Below, piece after piece: positions 1 to 6,509 of a stretch of 12,604 bases of DNA. The notes beneath the pieces were generated by a model. The model made no database searches. It saw only the letters and a program-made list of their open reading frames with translations, and was not told the origin of the DNA. The stretch's first letter is position 1, and each line of letters begins with the position of its first letter. A program made the translations under genes and the position numbers. This DNA comes from Clostridiales bacterium (GTDB lineage Bacteria; Bacillota; Clostridia; Oscillospirales; Acutalibacteraceae), in NCBI GenBank assembly GCA_020860025.1, contig JAJBVC010000131.1, forward strand, positions 1 to 12,604, read 5' to 3'.

Positions 1-52
1 AAAGCAAAAATATGAAAAGAAATGTAATTTTTTTACTGCAAGGCGATTAAGA

Positions 53-104
53 ATTTATAATAAAACAGCCCGAAAATAACATCTAAGCTAAATTCGGACT
101 GTTA
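53..104 (-). terminator. Intrinsic terminator of the transcarboxylase-like operon
   Basis: On the minus strand an 11-bp stem (arms 93-103 and 64-74, AACAGTCCGAA with TTCGGGCTGTT, one G-U pair) closes an 18-base loop. It is followed by the U-rich stretch TTATTAT. It begins 10 bases after the stop codon of the 5S-like gene, where the operon should end. The loop is longer than usual and the U-tract is broken by A, so efficiency may be moderate. The plus strand has no T-run after the stem, so it is probably one-directional. Confidence 0.8.
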
Positions 105-113
105 AAAGTATTA

Positions 114-1511
114 TTATACAGGATGAATCTTATTTTCTATATCATCGTGTTTTCCGTCAAGACCGTATTTTGCATCACGACGCTTTTCAAAGAATTTAAC
201 GGCAACCTGACCGAACTGAGCATAGGAAAGAACATCCTCTTCCTGCTCGTAAAACTCCTTGATTTCATCCTTAAATGAATCAATTTTATCTGTAATCAAG
301 TCAGCGGGACGACAGTCAATTATATCGTCGTCGCCAACAATCTTCTTTCTGAATTCAGGGTCAATGGGACAAGGTGTTTTGCCATACTTTCCGGCAACCA
401 AATCCTTAAATTCCTTTGTAACCATCTTGTACCTTTCGCCCATAATAACATTAAATACAGACTGAGTTCCGACAATTTGAGAAGTCGGAGTTACAAGAGG
501 CGGATAACCTGAATCCTCACGTACACGAGGTACTTCGTTAAGAACATCCTCAAGCTTATCTGCCTTGCCTGCCTGCTTAAGCTGAGAAACAAGGTTTGAA
601 AGCATACCACCCGGAACCTGATAAAGCAAAGTATTTGCGTCAACGCCGAGCATTTTAGGGTCAAGAAGTCCCGATTCAAGATATTTTTCTCTGAGCGGTA
701 CGAAAAACTCACGTATTTCGGTAAGTGCTTTAATATCAAGACCCGTATCATATTCAGTACCCTGAAATGCAGCGACCATAGATTCCGTAGCGGGATGTGA
801 AGTACCCATAGCAAGAGGGCTTATTGCAGTATCAATTACATCAACTCCTGCCTCGACACCCTTCAAGTGAACCATTGAAGCAAGACCTGAAGTATAATGA
901 GAATGAAGCTGAATAGGAACTTTTACAGTTTCCTTAAGTGCTTTTACAAGGTCATATGTGCCGTAAGGAGTTAAAAGTCCAGCCATATCTTTAATACAGA
1001 TAGAATCAGCACCGGCATCTTCAAGCTGTTTTGCATAGTTGCAGTAATATTCAATATCAAAAACCGGGCCTGTAGTATAAGAAATAGCCGCCTGAACGTG
1101 ACCGCCGTACTTTTTGGCGGAGTTAATTGCAGTCTGCAAATTACGCACGTCATTAAGAGCGTCAAAAATTCTCAATATATCAATACCGTTATCAATACTC
1201 TTTTTAACAAAATAATCAACTACTTCATCGGAATAATGACGATAGCCGAGCATATTTTGACCTCTGAAAAGCATTTGAAGCTTTGTATTTGGACATTTTT
1301 CACGAATTAAACGAAGCCTGTCCCACGGATCCTCATCAAGAAAACGAAGGCAAGAATCGAATGTGGCGCCGCCCCAACATTCAATGGAGTGGTAGCCAAT
1401 TTTATCCATTTTTTCAAGTATATCTGAAAACTCGTCTGTTCTCATTCGTGTTGCTATCAATGACTGGTGAGCATCACGTAAAACAGTTTCGGTAATACCA
1501 ATTTTAGCCAT
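114..1511 (-). CDS. oadA: Biotin-dependent pyruvate/oxaloacetate carboxyltransferase, 5S / OadA-type alpha subunit without biotin domain
   Basis: This 465-residue protein is the carboxyltransferase that moves a carboxyl group between biotin and pyruvate/oxaloacetate (PYC/OADA family, TIM-barrel HMGL-like domain followed by the conserved C-terminal domain). Seen directly: TETVLRDAHQS near the N-terminus with the expected metal-ligand D13, WGGATFD (46-52), RGQN (83-86), RIFDALND (114-121), the catalytic/metal lysine K174 in IKDMAGLL, and metal-ligand histidines H203 and H205 in LHSHYTSG. The conserved MLGVDANTLLYQVPGGMLSNL region follows from 287. It ends without the fused biotinyl domain of Klebsiella-type OadA; that function is supplied by the gene immediately before it. 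The ATG has a GAGGTG ribosome site 6 bases upstream, overlapping the end of the carrier gene, so the two are probably translationally coupled. With a 12S-like partner in the operon and no oadB, a transcarboxylase 5S role fits better than a sodium pump subunit, but pyruvate carboxylase subunit B remains possible. The family call is secure; the complex is inferred. Confidence 0.93.
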   Translation of the reverse strand: MAKIGITETVLRDAHQSLIATRMRTDEFSDILEKMDKIGYHSIECWGGATFDSCLRFLDEDPWDRLRLIREKCPNTKLQMLFRGQNMLGYRHYSDEVVDYFVKKSIDNGIDILRIFDALNDVRNLQTAINSAKKYGGHVQAAISYTTGPVFDIEYYCNYAKQLEDAGADSICIKDMAGLLTPYGTYDLVKALKETVKVPIQLHSHYTSGLASMVHLKGVEAGVDVIDTAISPLAMGTSHPATESMVAAFQGTEYDTGLDIKALTEIREFFVPLREKYLESGLLDPKMLGVDANTLLYQVPGGMLSNLVSQLKQAGKADKLEDVLNEVPRVREDSGYPPLVTPTSQIVGTQSVFNVIMGERYKMVTKEFKDLVAGKYGKTPCPIDPEFRKKIVGDDDIIDCRPADLITDKIDSFKDEIKEFYEQEEDVLSYAQFGQVAVKFFEKRRDAKYGLDGKHDDIENKIHPV

Positions 1512-1523
1512 TTACAACACCTC

Positions 1524-1901
1524 TTAGTTTAATGTGATAATAACCTGACCGGCTTCAACACTGTCGCCCTTATTTACGTTTATAGACGCAACGGTGCCGT
1601 TTTGAGGAGCGACAATATCATTTTCCATTTTCATAGCCTCAAGAACGCAAATAACCTGACCGCTTGTTACAGAGTCACCCGATGAAACCTTAATGTCAAG
1701 AATATTTCCAGGCATTGGTGCTTCAACCTTAACCGCACCACCGGCAGACGGAGCAGCCGCAGGTGCCGGTGCTGCTACGGGAGCAGGAGCCTGTGCGGGA
1801 GCAGGAGCAGCTACAGGTGCTGCTGCAGGTACAGCTGAAGTGCCCTCTTCAACAGTTACACTGTATGGTGTTCCATTAACGGTAATCGTATAATTTTTCA
1901 T
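1524..1901 (-). CDS. Biotin carboxyl carrier protein, 1.3S-like
   Basis: This 125-residue protein carries the covalent biotin that shuttles carboxyl groups between the two carboxyltransferases encoded beside it. A short N-terminal segment (1-20) leads into an Ala/Pro-rich flexible linker (about 24-54). The biotinyl/lipoyl domain (about 57-125) follows, with the biotin-accepting lysine K91 in EAMKMEN and the conserved APMPG turn at 61-65. The length matches the 1.3S subunit of propionibacterial transcarboxylase (about 123 residues). The ATG is preceded by GGAGGAT. The stop lies 12 bases before the 5S-like start. The linker DNA is much richer in GC than its surroundings and contains a 13-bp direct repeat. 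It could equally serve a pyruvate carboxylase or decarboxylase complex. The biotin carrier call is near certain; which complex it serves is inferred from neighbours. Confidence 0.94.
   Translation of the reverse strand: MKNYTITVNGTPYSVTVEEGTSAVPAAAPVAAPAPAQAPAPVAAPAPAAAPSAGGAVKVEAPMPGNILDIKVSSGDSVTSGQVICVLEAMKMENDIVAPQNGTVASINVNKGDSVEAGQVIITLN
1739..1830 (-). repeat. GC-rich Ala/Pro linker coding repeat
   Basis: The segment encoding the Ala-Pro linker of the biotin carrier is low-complexity and unusually GC-rich. A 13-base direct repeat, CGGGAGCAGGAGC on the plus strand, occurs at 1778-1790 and 1796-1808 with an 18-bp period (six codons). Such linkers keep the biotin arm mobile. In-frame repeat slippage here would change linker length without breaking the protein. 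Confidence 0.6.
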
Positions 1902-1916
1902 AGTATTTATCCTCCA

Positions 1917-3233
1917 TTATTTAACAGAATGTTTTCTCGGTAAAGTATTTTCTCTTTTTCCCGCAAGAATATCAAGCGCACTTATAATTTTAGCACGAGT
2001 ATCCCCGGGAGCAAAAATATCATCAACAGCACCGCAGGCAGCCGCCGTAAACGGTGAAGCGATAGTTTCTTTATATTCGGACTTGAGTACTTCCCTGTCC
2101 TCTCCGTCGGCAAGACGTTTATTAAACAGAAATGCAACTGCGGAATCAGGGTCAAGCGGAGAAGCTGTTGAGCAGTCCCATGCAAATGTTAAATCAGCGT
2201 TTGCACCTTTTCCTGCAAGCGTAATATAAGCGGCACCGACAACATTTTCGGTAATAACGCAAATTTTAGGTGATGTTGCCGACGCATAAGCTGAAGTTAG
2301 TTTAGTCAAAGCGGTAAGTGTCTGATTTTCTTTTTCTTTAATAATACCGTTTGCATTAGCAATAGTAATTATCGGAACAGAATAAGCGTCGCAAAGCTTA
2401 ACCATAGCCTCTGCCTTATACATACAAGACGGACAAAGAGCATTGCCCTCAAAAGCTATGAAGCCGACCGTTGAACCGGCAACTGTCGCCAAAGCCGTTT
2501 TACAGTTTGACGATGCATATTCGGATTTAATTTCAACTACAGACGACAAATCGGCAACGGAAGAAATAACACTCATAGCGTCATCACCCTGATTTGCAAC
2601 AGTCTGAGGATTTTCAAAATCAAAAAACGGTACTGTGTCAAGATTATTTGACGGAAGTAATGAAACAATATTTTTAACTGCTTCAACAGCGTTATTATAA
2701 TCGTCGCACAAAACGTCGACAGTACCCTCTTTTGCTGAGTCCTCTGCTGTAATATCGGCAGGAGTGCTGACGTAAAATTCAGCATCTTTAACAGCGACAA
2801 CAACATCCGCCATATTTGCAATAAGAGCGCTTGTGCCAAGGCAAGCACCTGCTATTACGGAAATCTGAAGACACACACCGCTCATTGATGACGAAGCCTT
2901 AACAAGCTCGCCGTAAGCATTGAGAACTTCAAAACCCTCTTGCAGTTTAACGCCGTTTGAATCATAGATACCTATTACAGGGCATCCGGTTTTAGCTGCT
3001 AAATCGTAAATCTTTTTAATTTTAGCACATTGTGCTACGCTAACCGCACCGCCGTTTACAGTAATATCCTGTGAAAAAGCGTAAGCCGCACAATCGTTAA
3101 TTGTACCAAAGCCTGCCACAACTTCAACGTCGCCGTCAGCCGATTTAGCAAACGCATCTATCTCGGAAAACGAACCGTCGTCAAAAAGTGATTGCAGTCT
3201 TTGCAGTGCTACAGAATCTTTTATCTCACTCAC
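1917..3233 (-). CDS. Divergent acyl-CoA carboxyltransferase, 12S / MmdA-like
   Basis: This 438-residue protein belongs to the two-domain crotonase-fold carboxyltransferases (transcarboxylase 12S, MmdA, PccB). Family landmarks are visible in order: the LFDDGSFSEID opening, the GFGTINDCAAYAFSQD strand, the PVIGIYDS...QEGFEVLNAYGEL segment (85-110), the QISVIAGACLG segment (123-133), then in the second half VKLCDAYSVPIITI (278-291), SAYASATSPKICVIT (314-328), GAAYITLAGKGANADLTFAW (333-352) and the typical tail SPFTAAACGAVDD...KREN...RKH. It is shorter than the usual roughly 510 residues. Several normally conserved sites differ: SGGA is SNGV (92-95), the GG after CA is LGTS, the PGF after the second-half strand is NGI, and RKAYGGAY is ENVVGAAY. 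Substrate range or activity may therefore be changed. The start is GTG, with AAGGAGG 7 bases upstream; it is the first gene of a promoter-led operon with the biotin carrier and 5S-like subunit. The family is clear; the acyl-CoA substrate is unknown. Confidence 0.85.
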   Translation of the reverse strand: MSEIKDSVALQRLQSLFDDGSFSEIDAFAKSADGDVEVVAGFGTINDCAAYAFSQDITVNGGAVSVAQCAKIKKIYDLAAKTGCPVIGIYDSNGVKLQEGFEVLNAYGELVKASSSMSGVCLQISVIAGACLGTSALIANMADVVVAVKDAEFYVSTPADITAEDSAKEGTVDVLCDDYNNAVEAVKNIVSLLPSNNLDTVPFFDFENPQTVANQGDDAMSVISSVADLSSVVEIKSEYASSNCKTALATVAGSTVGFIAFEGNALCPSCMYKAEAMVKLCDAYSVPIITIANANGIIKEKENQTLTALTKLTSAYASATSPKICVITENVVGAAYITLAGKGANADLTFAWDCSTASPLDPDSAVAFLFNKRLADGEDREVLKSEYKETIASPFTAAACGAVDDIFAPGDTRAKIISALDILAGKRENTLPRKHSVK

Positions 3234-3297
3234 GTTTATTCCTCCTTGTAATTTGAGAAAGGCAAAAGAAGAAATTTTCCAAAATTACCTATTGTAG

Positions 3298-3326
3298 ATT
3301 TTAACACTTTGATTTAATAATATCAA
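3298..3326 (-). promoter_or_regulatory. Sigma-A promoter of the transcarboxylase-like operon
   Basis: On the minus strand TTGATA (3326-3321) and TAAAAT (3303-3298) are separated by exactly 17 bases. Each matches 5 of 6 consensus positions, and a TG one base before the -10 hexamer makes it an extended -10. The region upstream is very AT-rich and could act as an UP element. Transcription should start near 3290, giving a leader of about 57 bases before the GTG start. No clear terminator lies between rluB and this promoter, so read-through from rluB is also possible. Confidence 0.75.
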
Positions 3327-3364
3327 TAATTATTTGCTTAAAAATTGGAGAAAAATATAATTTT

Positions 3365-4108
3365 TTATTCAGGCTGCCCTGTAGGATTACCGGAGCGAAG
3401 AAGTTTTTTTACTTCATTATCCGTAAGTTCTCTTGATTTACCTGTTTGAAGCATTCCAAGCTTAACAGGCCCTATTGAAATTCGTTTAAGCCTTGCGACC
3501 TGCAAATCAACGGCTTCGCACATTTTTCTTATTTGACGGTTTCTGCCCTCACGAAGAATAAACTCAAGAACTACTCTGCCCTCTTCCTCGGTAATCACAT
3601 TAACGTCACAGGGAGCGGTTTTTCTGCCGTCAATTTCTATTCCGTTTCTCAGCTTGTCCAAAATTTCATCACTGACAGACGGTCTGACCGTAACACGGTA
3701 AACCTTTGCATAATTATGTTTAGGATGTGTAAGAGCGTTTGCAAACGAGCCGTCGTTAGTTAAAATAAGCAGTCCCTCTGAATCCTTGTCGAGCCTGCCG
3801 ACAGGATAAACTCTTGCAGGCACATCTATTAAATCCATAACAGTTTTTCTGCCAAGCTCATCAGATACAGTCGTGACATATCCTCTCGGTTTATTGAGCA
3901 TAATATAATACATTCTTGATACTTTATTTATCCTTTTGCCATGAACTGTAACTACATCCTTTTTAGGGTCAACCTTGTCTCCGATATGGGCAATATGACC
4001 GTTTACCTTAACCTTTCCCATATCAATCAGTTCTTCACTTTTACGTCTTGATGCAACGCCACAGTCAGCCATAAATTTCTGAAGCCGTACCAAATTATTG
4101 TTCGCCAT
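3365..4108 (-). CDS. rluB: 23S rRNA pseudouridine synthase, RluB/RsuA family
   Basis: This 247-residue cytoplasmic enzyme isomerises a uridine in ribosomal RNA, in RluB relatives a uridine of the 23S peptidyl-transferase region. An N-terminal S4 RNA-binding domain (about 6-55: RLQKFMADCGVASRRKSEELI, then GKVKVNG) precedes the RsuA-type catalytic domain. The catalytic aspartate is D107 in PVGRLDKDSEGLLILTNDG, and the conserved EGRNRQIRKM motif is at 187-196. Length and architecture are normal. The ATG lies inside the end of the carboxypeptidase gene (14-base overlap), so translation is probably coupled. The best ribosome site, GAGGA, is about 11-12 bases away. Synteny after scpAB, ytfJ and a carboxypeptidase supports RluB rather than the 16S enzyme RsuA. 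Confidence 0.93.
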   Translation of the reverse strand: MANNNLVRLQKFMADCGVASRRKSEELIDMGKVKVNGHIAHIGDKVDPKKDVVTVHGKRINKVSRMYYIMLNKPRGYVTTVSDELGRKTVMDLIDVPARVYPVGRLDKDSEGLLILTNDGSFANALTHPKHNYAKVYRVTVRPSVSDEILDKLRNGIEIDGRKTAPCDVNVITEEEGRVVLEFILREGRNRQIRKMCEAVDLQVARLKRISIGPVKLGMLQTGKSRELTDNEVKKLLRSGNPTGQPE

Positions 4109-5132
4109 ATATTTCTATTTCCTCGTCTGCCTCAATCGGCAGTCTTTCTATAATTTTATTGCTGTAAATGATAACGGCAGTACCTATTGTTTCACCTTTA
4201 TTTATCGGAGCGTAAAGAAACGGGTGATAATACTCTGTAATCTGTAAATCTTCCAATGTATAATAGGTTGCGTTGTACGAACATTTTACGGTTTCGCTTT
4301 TCCCGCCTACAACGGCAACCGAAACATTATTTTCAATAACTTGTTCATTATACTTATTTACACATTCCTTGTAAAGTGCAAGATGGTCATTCCAATCATC
4401 GGGGCAATTAAGCGTTACGCAGACGAGCTGATTTTTATTATAATTTTTCGCAGAAACAAGGCATCTGCCTGCCTTTTCAGTATATCCTGTTTTTATGCCG
4501 AAAATACTTTCATCCATTGCAAGAAGTTTATTATGATTATACACAGTTACCGAATTACCGCTTATTTGAAGCGTTGCACTTTGTTTTGAAACAATCTCAC
4601 AAAAAATATCGCTCTTTATTGCGGCAACCGACAGCAAAGCCATATCGTACGCTGTTGAATGGTGATTACCCTCGTCAAGACCTGACGGCGTTACAAATTC
4701 AGTATTTTTCATACCGAGTTCTAAAGCACGTTCATTCATCATTTGAGCAAATTTTACACTATTTTCAGCTAAAAAGCAAGCAACAGCGTTAGCGGAATCA
4801 TTGCCCGATGTAAGCATCATACCTAAAACCAAGTCGTAAAGAGTGAGCTTATCGCCTGCTTTAAGTCCGAGAGACGAGCCTTCGACATTAACCATTTCCT
4901 CGGTAATTTTTACTGTATCGTCAAGTCTGCCGCTTTCTATAGCCAAAAGTGCGGTCATTATTTTTGTTGTTGACGCTACGGCACGCTGTTCATAAGCATT
5001 CTTTTCGTAAAGTACAGTACCTGTTAATGCGTCAATAACTATTGCAGATGATGCGCTGTTTGAAGCTGAATATGCGTTAAACGGTATCAAAAAAAGAAAA
5101 GTCAGAAAAATATAAAATATTTTTTTCAACAA
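4095..5132 (-). CDS. Secreted D-alanyl-D-alanine carboxypeptidase (PBP5-type, S11 family; DacB/DacF-like)
   Basis: This enzyme trims the terminal D-alanine from peptidoglycan pentapeptides. I start it at the TTG at 5132, giving 345 residues. An upstream in-frame GTG at 5141 lies within the AGGTGAT Shine-Dalgarno sequence and so cannot use it; the TTG sits 8 bases after the AGG core. A hydrophobic signal peptide (about 2-22, ending near AYSA) directs export. The three active-site motifs are present: S54-T-T-K57, S109-G-N and K214-T-G. The catalytic domain is followed by a PBP5-C-like beta domain (from about 260), but the protein stops at EEIEIYGEQ without the usual C-terminal amphipathic membrane anchor. 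Placement downstream of ytfJ and overlapping rluB mirrors dacB/dacF of spore formers, suggesting cortex or sporulation-linked wall maturation. Which paralogue it is cannot be decided here. Confidence 0.9.
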   Translation of the reverse strand: MLKKIFYIFLTFLFLIPFNAYSASNSASSAIVIDALTGTVLYEKNAYEQRAVASTTKIMTALLAIESGRLDDTVKITEEMVNVEGSSLGLKAGDKLTLYDLVLGMMLTSGNDSANAVACFLAENSVKFAQMMNERALELGMKNTEFVTPSGLDEGNHHSTAYDMALLSVAAIKSDIFCEIVSKQSATLQISGNSVTVYNHNKLLAMDESIFGIKTGYTEKAGRCLVSAKNYNKNQLVCVTLNCPDDWNDHLALYKECVNKYNEQVIENNVSVAVVGGKSETVKCSYNATYYTLEDLQITEYYHPFLYAPINKGETIGTAVIIYSNKIIERLPIEADEEIEIYGEQ

Positions 5133-5135
5133 AAT

Positions 5136-5165
5136 AATCACCTACATAAATATATGCAGGTGATT
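5136..5165 (-). promoter_or_regulatory. Hairpin sequestering the carboxypeptidase ribosome binding site
   Basis: In the minus-strand RNA, arms 5165-5153 (AATCACCTGCATA) and 5148-5136 (TATGTAGGTGATT) form a 13-bp stem around the loop TATT. The single imperfect pair is G-U in this RNA but would be an A-C mismatch on the other strand. The 3' arm contains the strong AGGTGAT ribosome site, and the proposed TTG start follows 3 bases after the stem. The bases after the stem are not a true U-run, so it is a poor terminator. As DNA it is also a near-perfect inverted repeat that a repressor could bind. The structure is seen in the sequence; regulation is inferred. Confidence 0.55.
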
Positions 5166-5264
5166 TTGATTTATCACATTTAAGTTGGCAACACTCATTA
5201 AGCAGGCTATACTTTCAAAAAGCCTGTACATTATAATGCTGATATTGACATTACTTTATGTAAA

Positions 5265-5666
5265 TTATTCACCGGTCACATCAGATGATTCTTCATCATT
5301 TGTCTTGTCACCTTTGAGAAGTTCCGTAACCTTATCAACAAGTTCGGGAATCATTGCGATAGCACGGTCGGCAGATGAGGTATAATTGTTAATCTGCATC
5401 ATTCTGCACTTGCCGTTTTCAATAACGATAAAAGCGACGGGTGTGATGGACATACCGCCACCGCCGGCACCGCCGAAAAGCTCATTGCTTTGCTTTGTCG
5501 GAAGGTCGGTACCGCCTGAACCAAAGCCGTATGAAACCTTTGATACAGGAATCAAGGTTACGCCGCCTGTTACCATTGGCTCGCCGATAATTGTAGAAAC
5601 GTCAACCATTTGACGCAATCTTTCAAGTGTGTTTTCCATAATGTTGTTTACCGGAGTTTCTTTCAT
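5265..5666 (-). CDS. ytfJ: Spore protein YtfJ (GerW family)
   Basis: This 133-residue protein matches the YtfJ/GerW family of endospore formers, in which the Bacillus member is linked to spore germination. The biochemical activity is unknown. Recognisable features are an N-terminal helical segment with MENTLERLRQMVDVSTIIGEP (10-30), the glycine-rich GGVTLIPVSKVSYGFGSGG (34-52), and the signature GGAGGGGMSITPVAF (65-79). A helical, acidic tail follows (to 133). The ATG is preceded by AAAGGGG. The gene lies 18 bases after a DUF2953 gene, the same pairing as ytfI-ytfJ in Bacillus, and is the best direct evidence that the organism forms, or descends from, endospore formers. Confidence 0.92.
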   Translation of the reverse strand: MKETPVNNIMENTLERLRQMVDVSTIIGEPMVTGGVTLIPVSKVSYGFGSGGTDLPTKQSNELFGGAGGGGMSITPVAFIVIENGKCRMMQINNYTSSADRAIAMIPELVDKVTELLKGDKTNDEESSDVTGE

Positions 5667-5684
5667 AATAAATGTCCCCTTTAA

Positions 5685-6509
5685 TTATTTTGAATTATTA
5701 TTTTGTTTTTTATTACTAATCAGGTTTTTCAAAAAGACAAAACCTGCTTTAAGTACAACTTTTAAGAGCAGTCCGACGCTAATACTTGCTATCATCTGAA
5801 ATTCGTATTCATTTGACTCAGCAATAAAATCGGGCTGAATATAATCGTCATATTGGTCAACCTTCATTTGATTAAGGATAAGACCCTTGACAGGATAATA
5901 ATATTGGCACAGGCGGCCGTACGACCTGCCTATAACCTCTGCATCATATCCACCAACTATTATCATAACATAAAGTGAGTAAATATGTAAACCCCTAATT
6001 AAAGTTAAAATTGCAGAATTTGCAGTTTCGAGTAAATTTGAAGCAAAACTTAATATACCTACAATGCCCTCTTCATCCCACATTTTTTTAATCGGATTTG
6101 ACTTTTCGGGAGCTTTTTGCACAGTTTTGTCTTTATCCGTATTATCGGTTTTACTGTCTTCTTTTGGTACTGATTTAGGTATATTGGTTAAATTATCTTT
6201 ATCTTCTACAGCATCTTTATCATCGGCAGCAACATCGCTTTTAATTATCTTTTCTGCTTTATCTGTATTCTTTTTTTCATTTTGCTGCTTTTTCTTATCT
6301 TTTTTCTGTTTGCTTACTTCTTTAGCCTTACGGTCGGGAAATAAAATAAACGAGAGAATTTCAGAAAGCACAATGTCCTTTTTTATAAATAAAATCTGAA
6401 GCTGCGTATGCCAGCCTTTATCATAGACTAAAGTAACGCTTGCCGAAATACACAGCAAAGCAATAATAAGTACGACAAGAACAGCAAGAATTATAAGAAA
6501 TACTATCAT
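5685..6509 (-). CDS. DUF2953 membrane protein (YtfI-like)
   Basis: This 274-residue protein has one clear N-terminal transmembrane helix (about 2-24). A strand-rich segment follows (to about 58), then a long low-complexity stretch rich in Lys and Asp (about 60-142), and a C-terminal domain. That domain contains the DUF2953-type segment GGYDAEVIGRSYGRLCQYYYP (187-206) and a second hydrophobic stretch (about 239-262). Its function is unknown. Its ATG overlaps the scpB stop in an ATGA arrangement with GGAGG 7 bases upstream, and ytfJ follows, so a sporulation link is plausible by context. The family assignment rests on the C-terminal region and the ytfJ pairing. The charged linker is unusually long. 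Confidence 0.8.
   Translation of the reverse strand: MIVFLIILAVLVVLIIALLCISASVTLVYDKGWHTQLQILFIKKDIVLSEILSFILFPDRKAKEVSKQKKDKKKQQNEKKNTDKAEKIIKSDVAADDKDAVEDKDNLTNIPKSVPKEDSKTDNTDKDKTVQKAPEKSNPIKKMWDEEGIVGILSFASNLLETANSAILTLIRGLHIYSLYVMIIVGGYDAEVIGRSYGRLCQYYYPVKGLILNQMKVDQYDDYIQPDFIAESNEYEFQMIASISVGLLLKVVLKAGFVFLKNLISNKKQNNNSK

Noticed and set aside
259..465. Plus-strand open frames antisense to the genes (for example here, 5386-5613, 6064-6399, 7455-7796 and 11334-11642)
   Set aside because: They lie opposite well-supported genes, have no convincing ribosome sites or domain motifs, and reflect the codon bias of the true strand.
2573..2848. Minus-strand out-of-frame ORFs inside the 12S-like and 5S-like genes
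   Set aside because: They are shadows of strongly conserved reading frames and have no recognisable protein features.
3248..3288. GTAATTT/AAATTAC pairing in the leader of the 12S-like gene as a riboswitch
   Set aside because: A 7-bp AT-rich pairing over a 27-base loop in a roughly 57-base leader is too weak and too short for any known riboswitch.
5203..5226. Second inverted repeat (CAGGCT/AGCCTG) between ytfJ and the carboxypeptidase as a ytfJ terminator
   Set aside because: Only 6 bp with a 12-base loop and no T-run on the minus strand afterwards.
5230..5258. Possible promoter for the carboxypeptidase (TATAAT at 5235-5230 on the minus strand, also loosely sigma-F/G-like)
   Set aside because: The -35 region at 17 bases (TAAAGT) matches poorly, and the sigma-F/G reading needs an 18-base spacer and mismatches. 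CATTATAATG is a palindrome that can arise by chance in AT-rich DNA.
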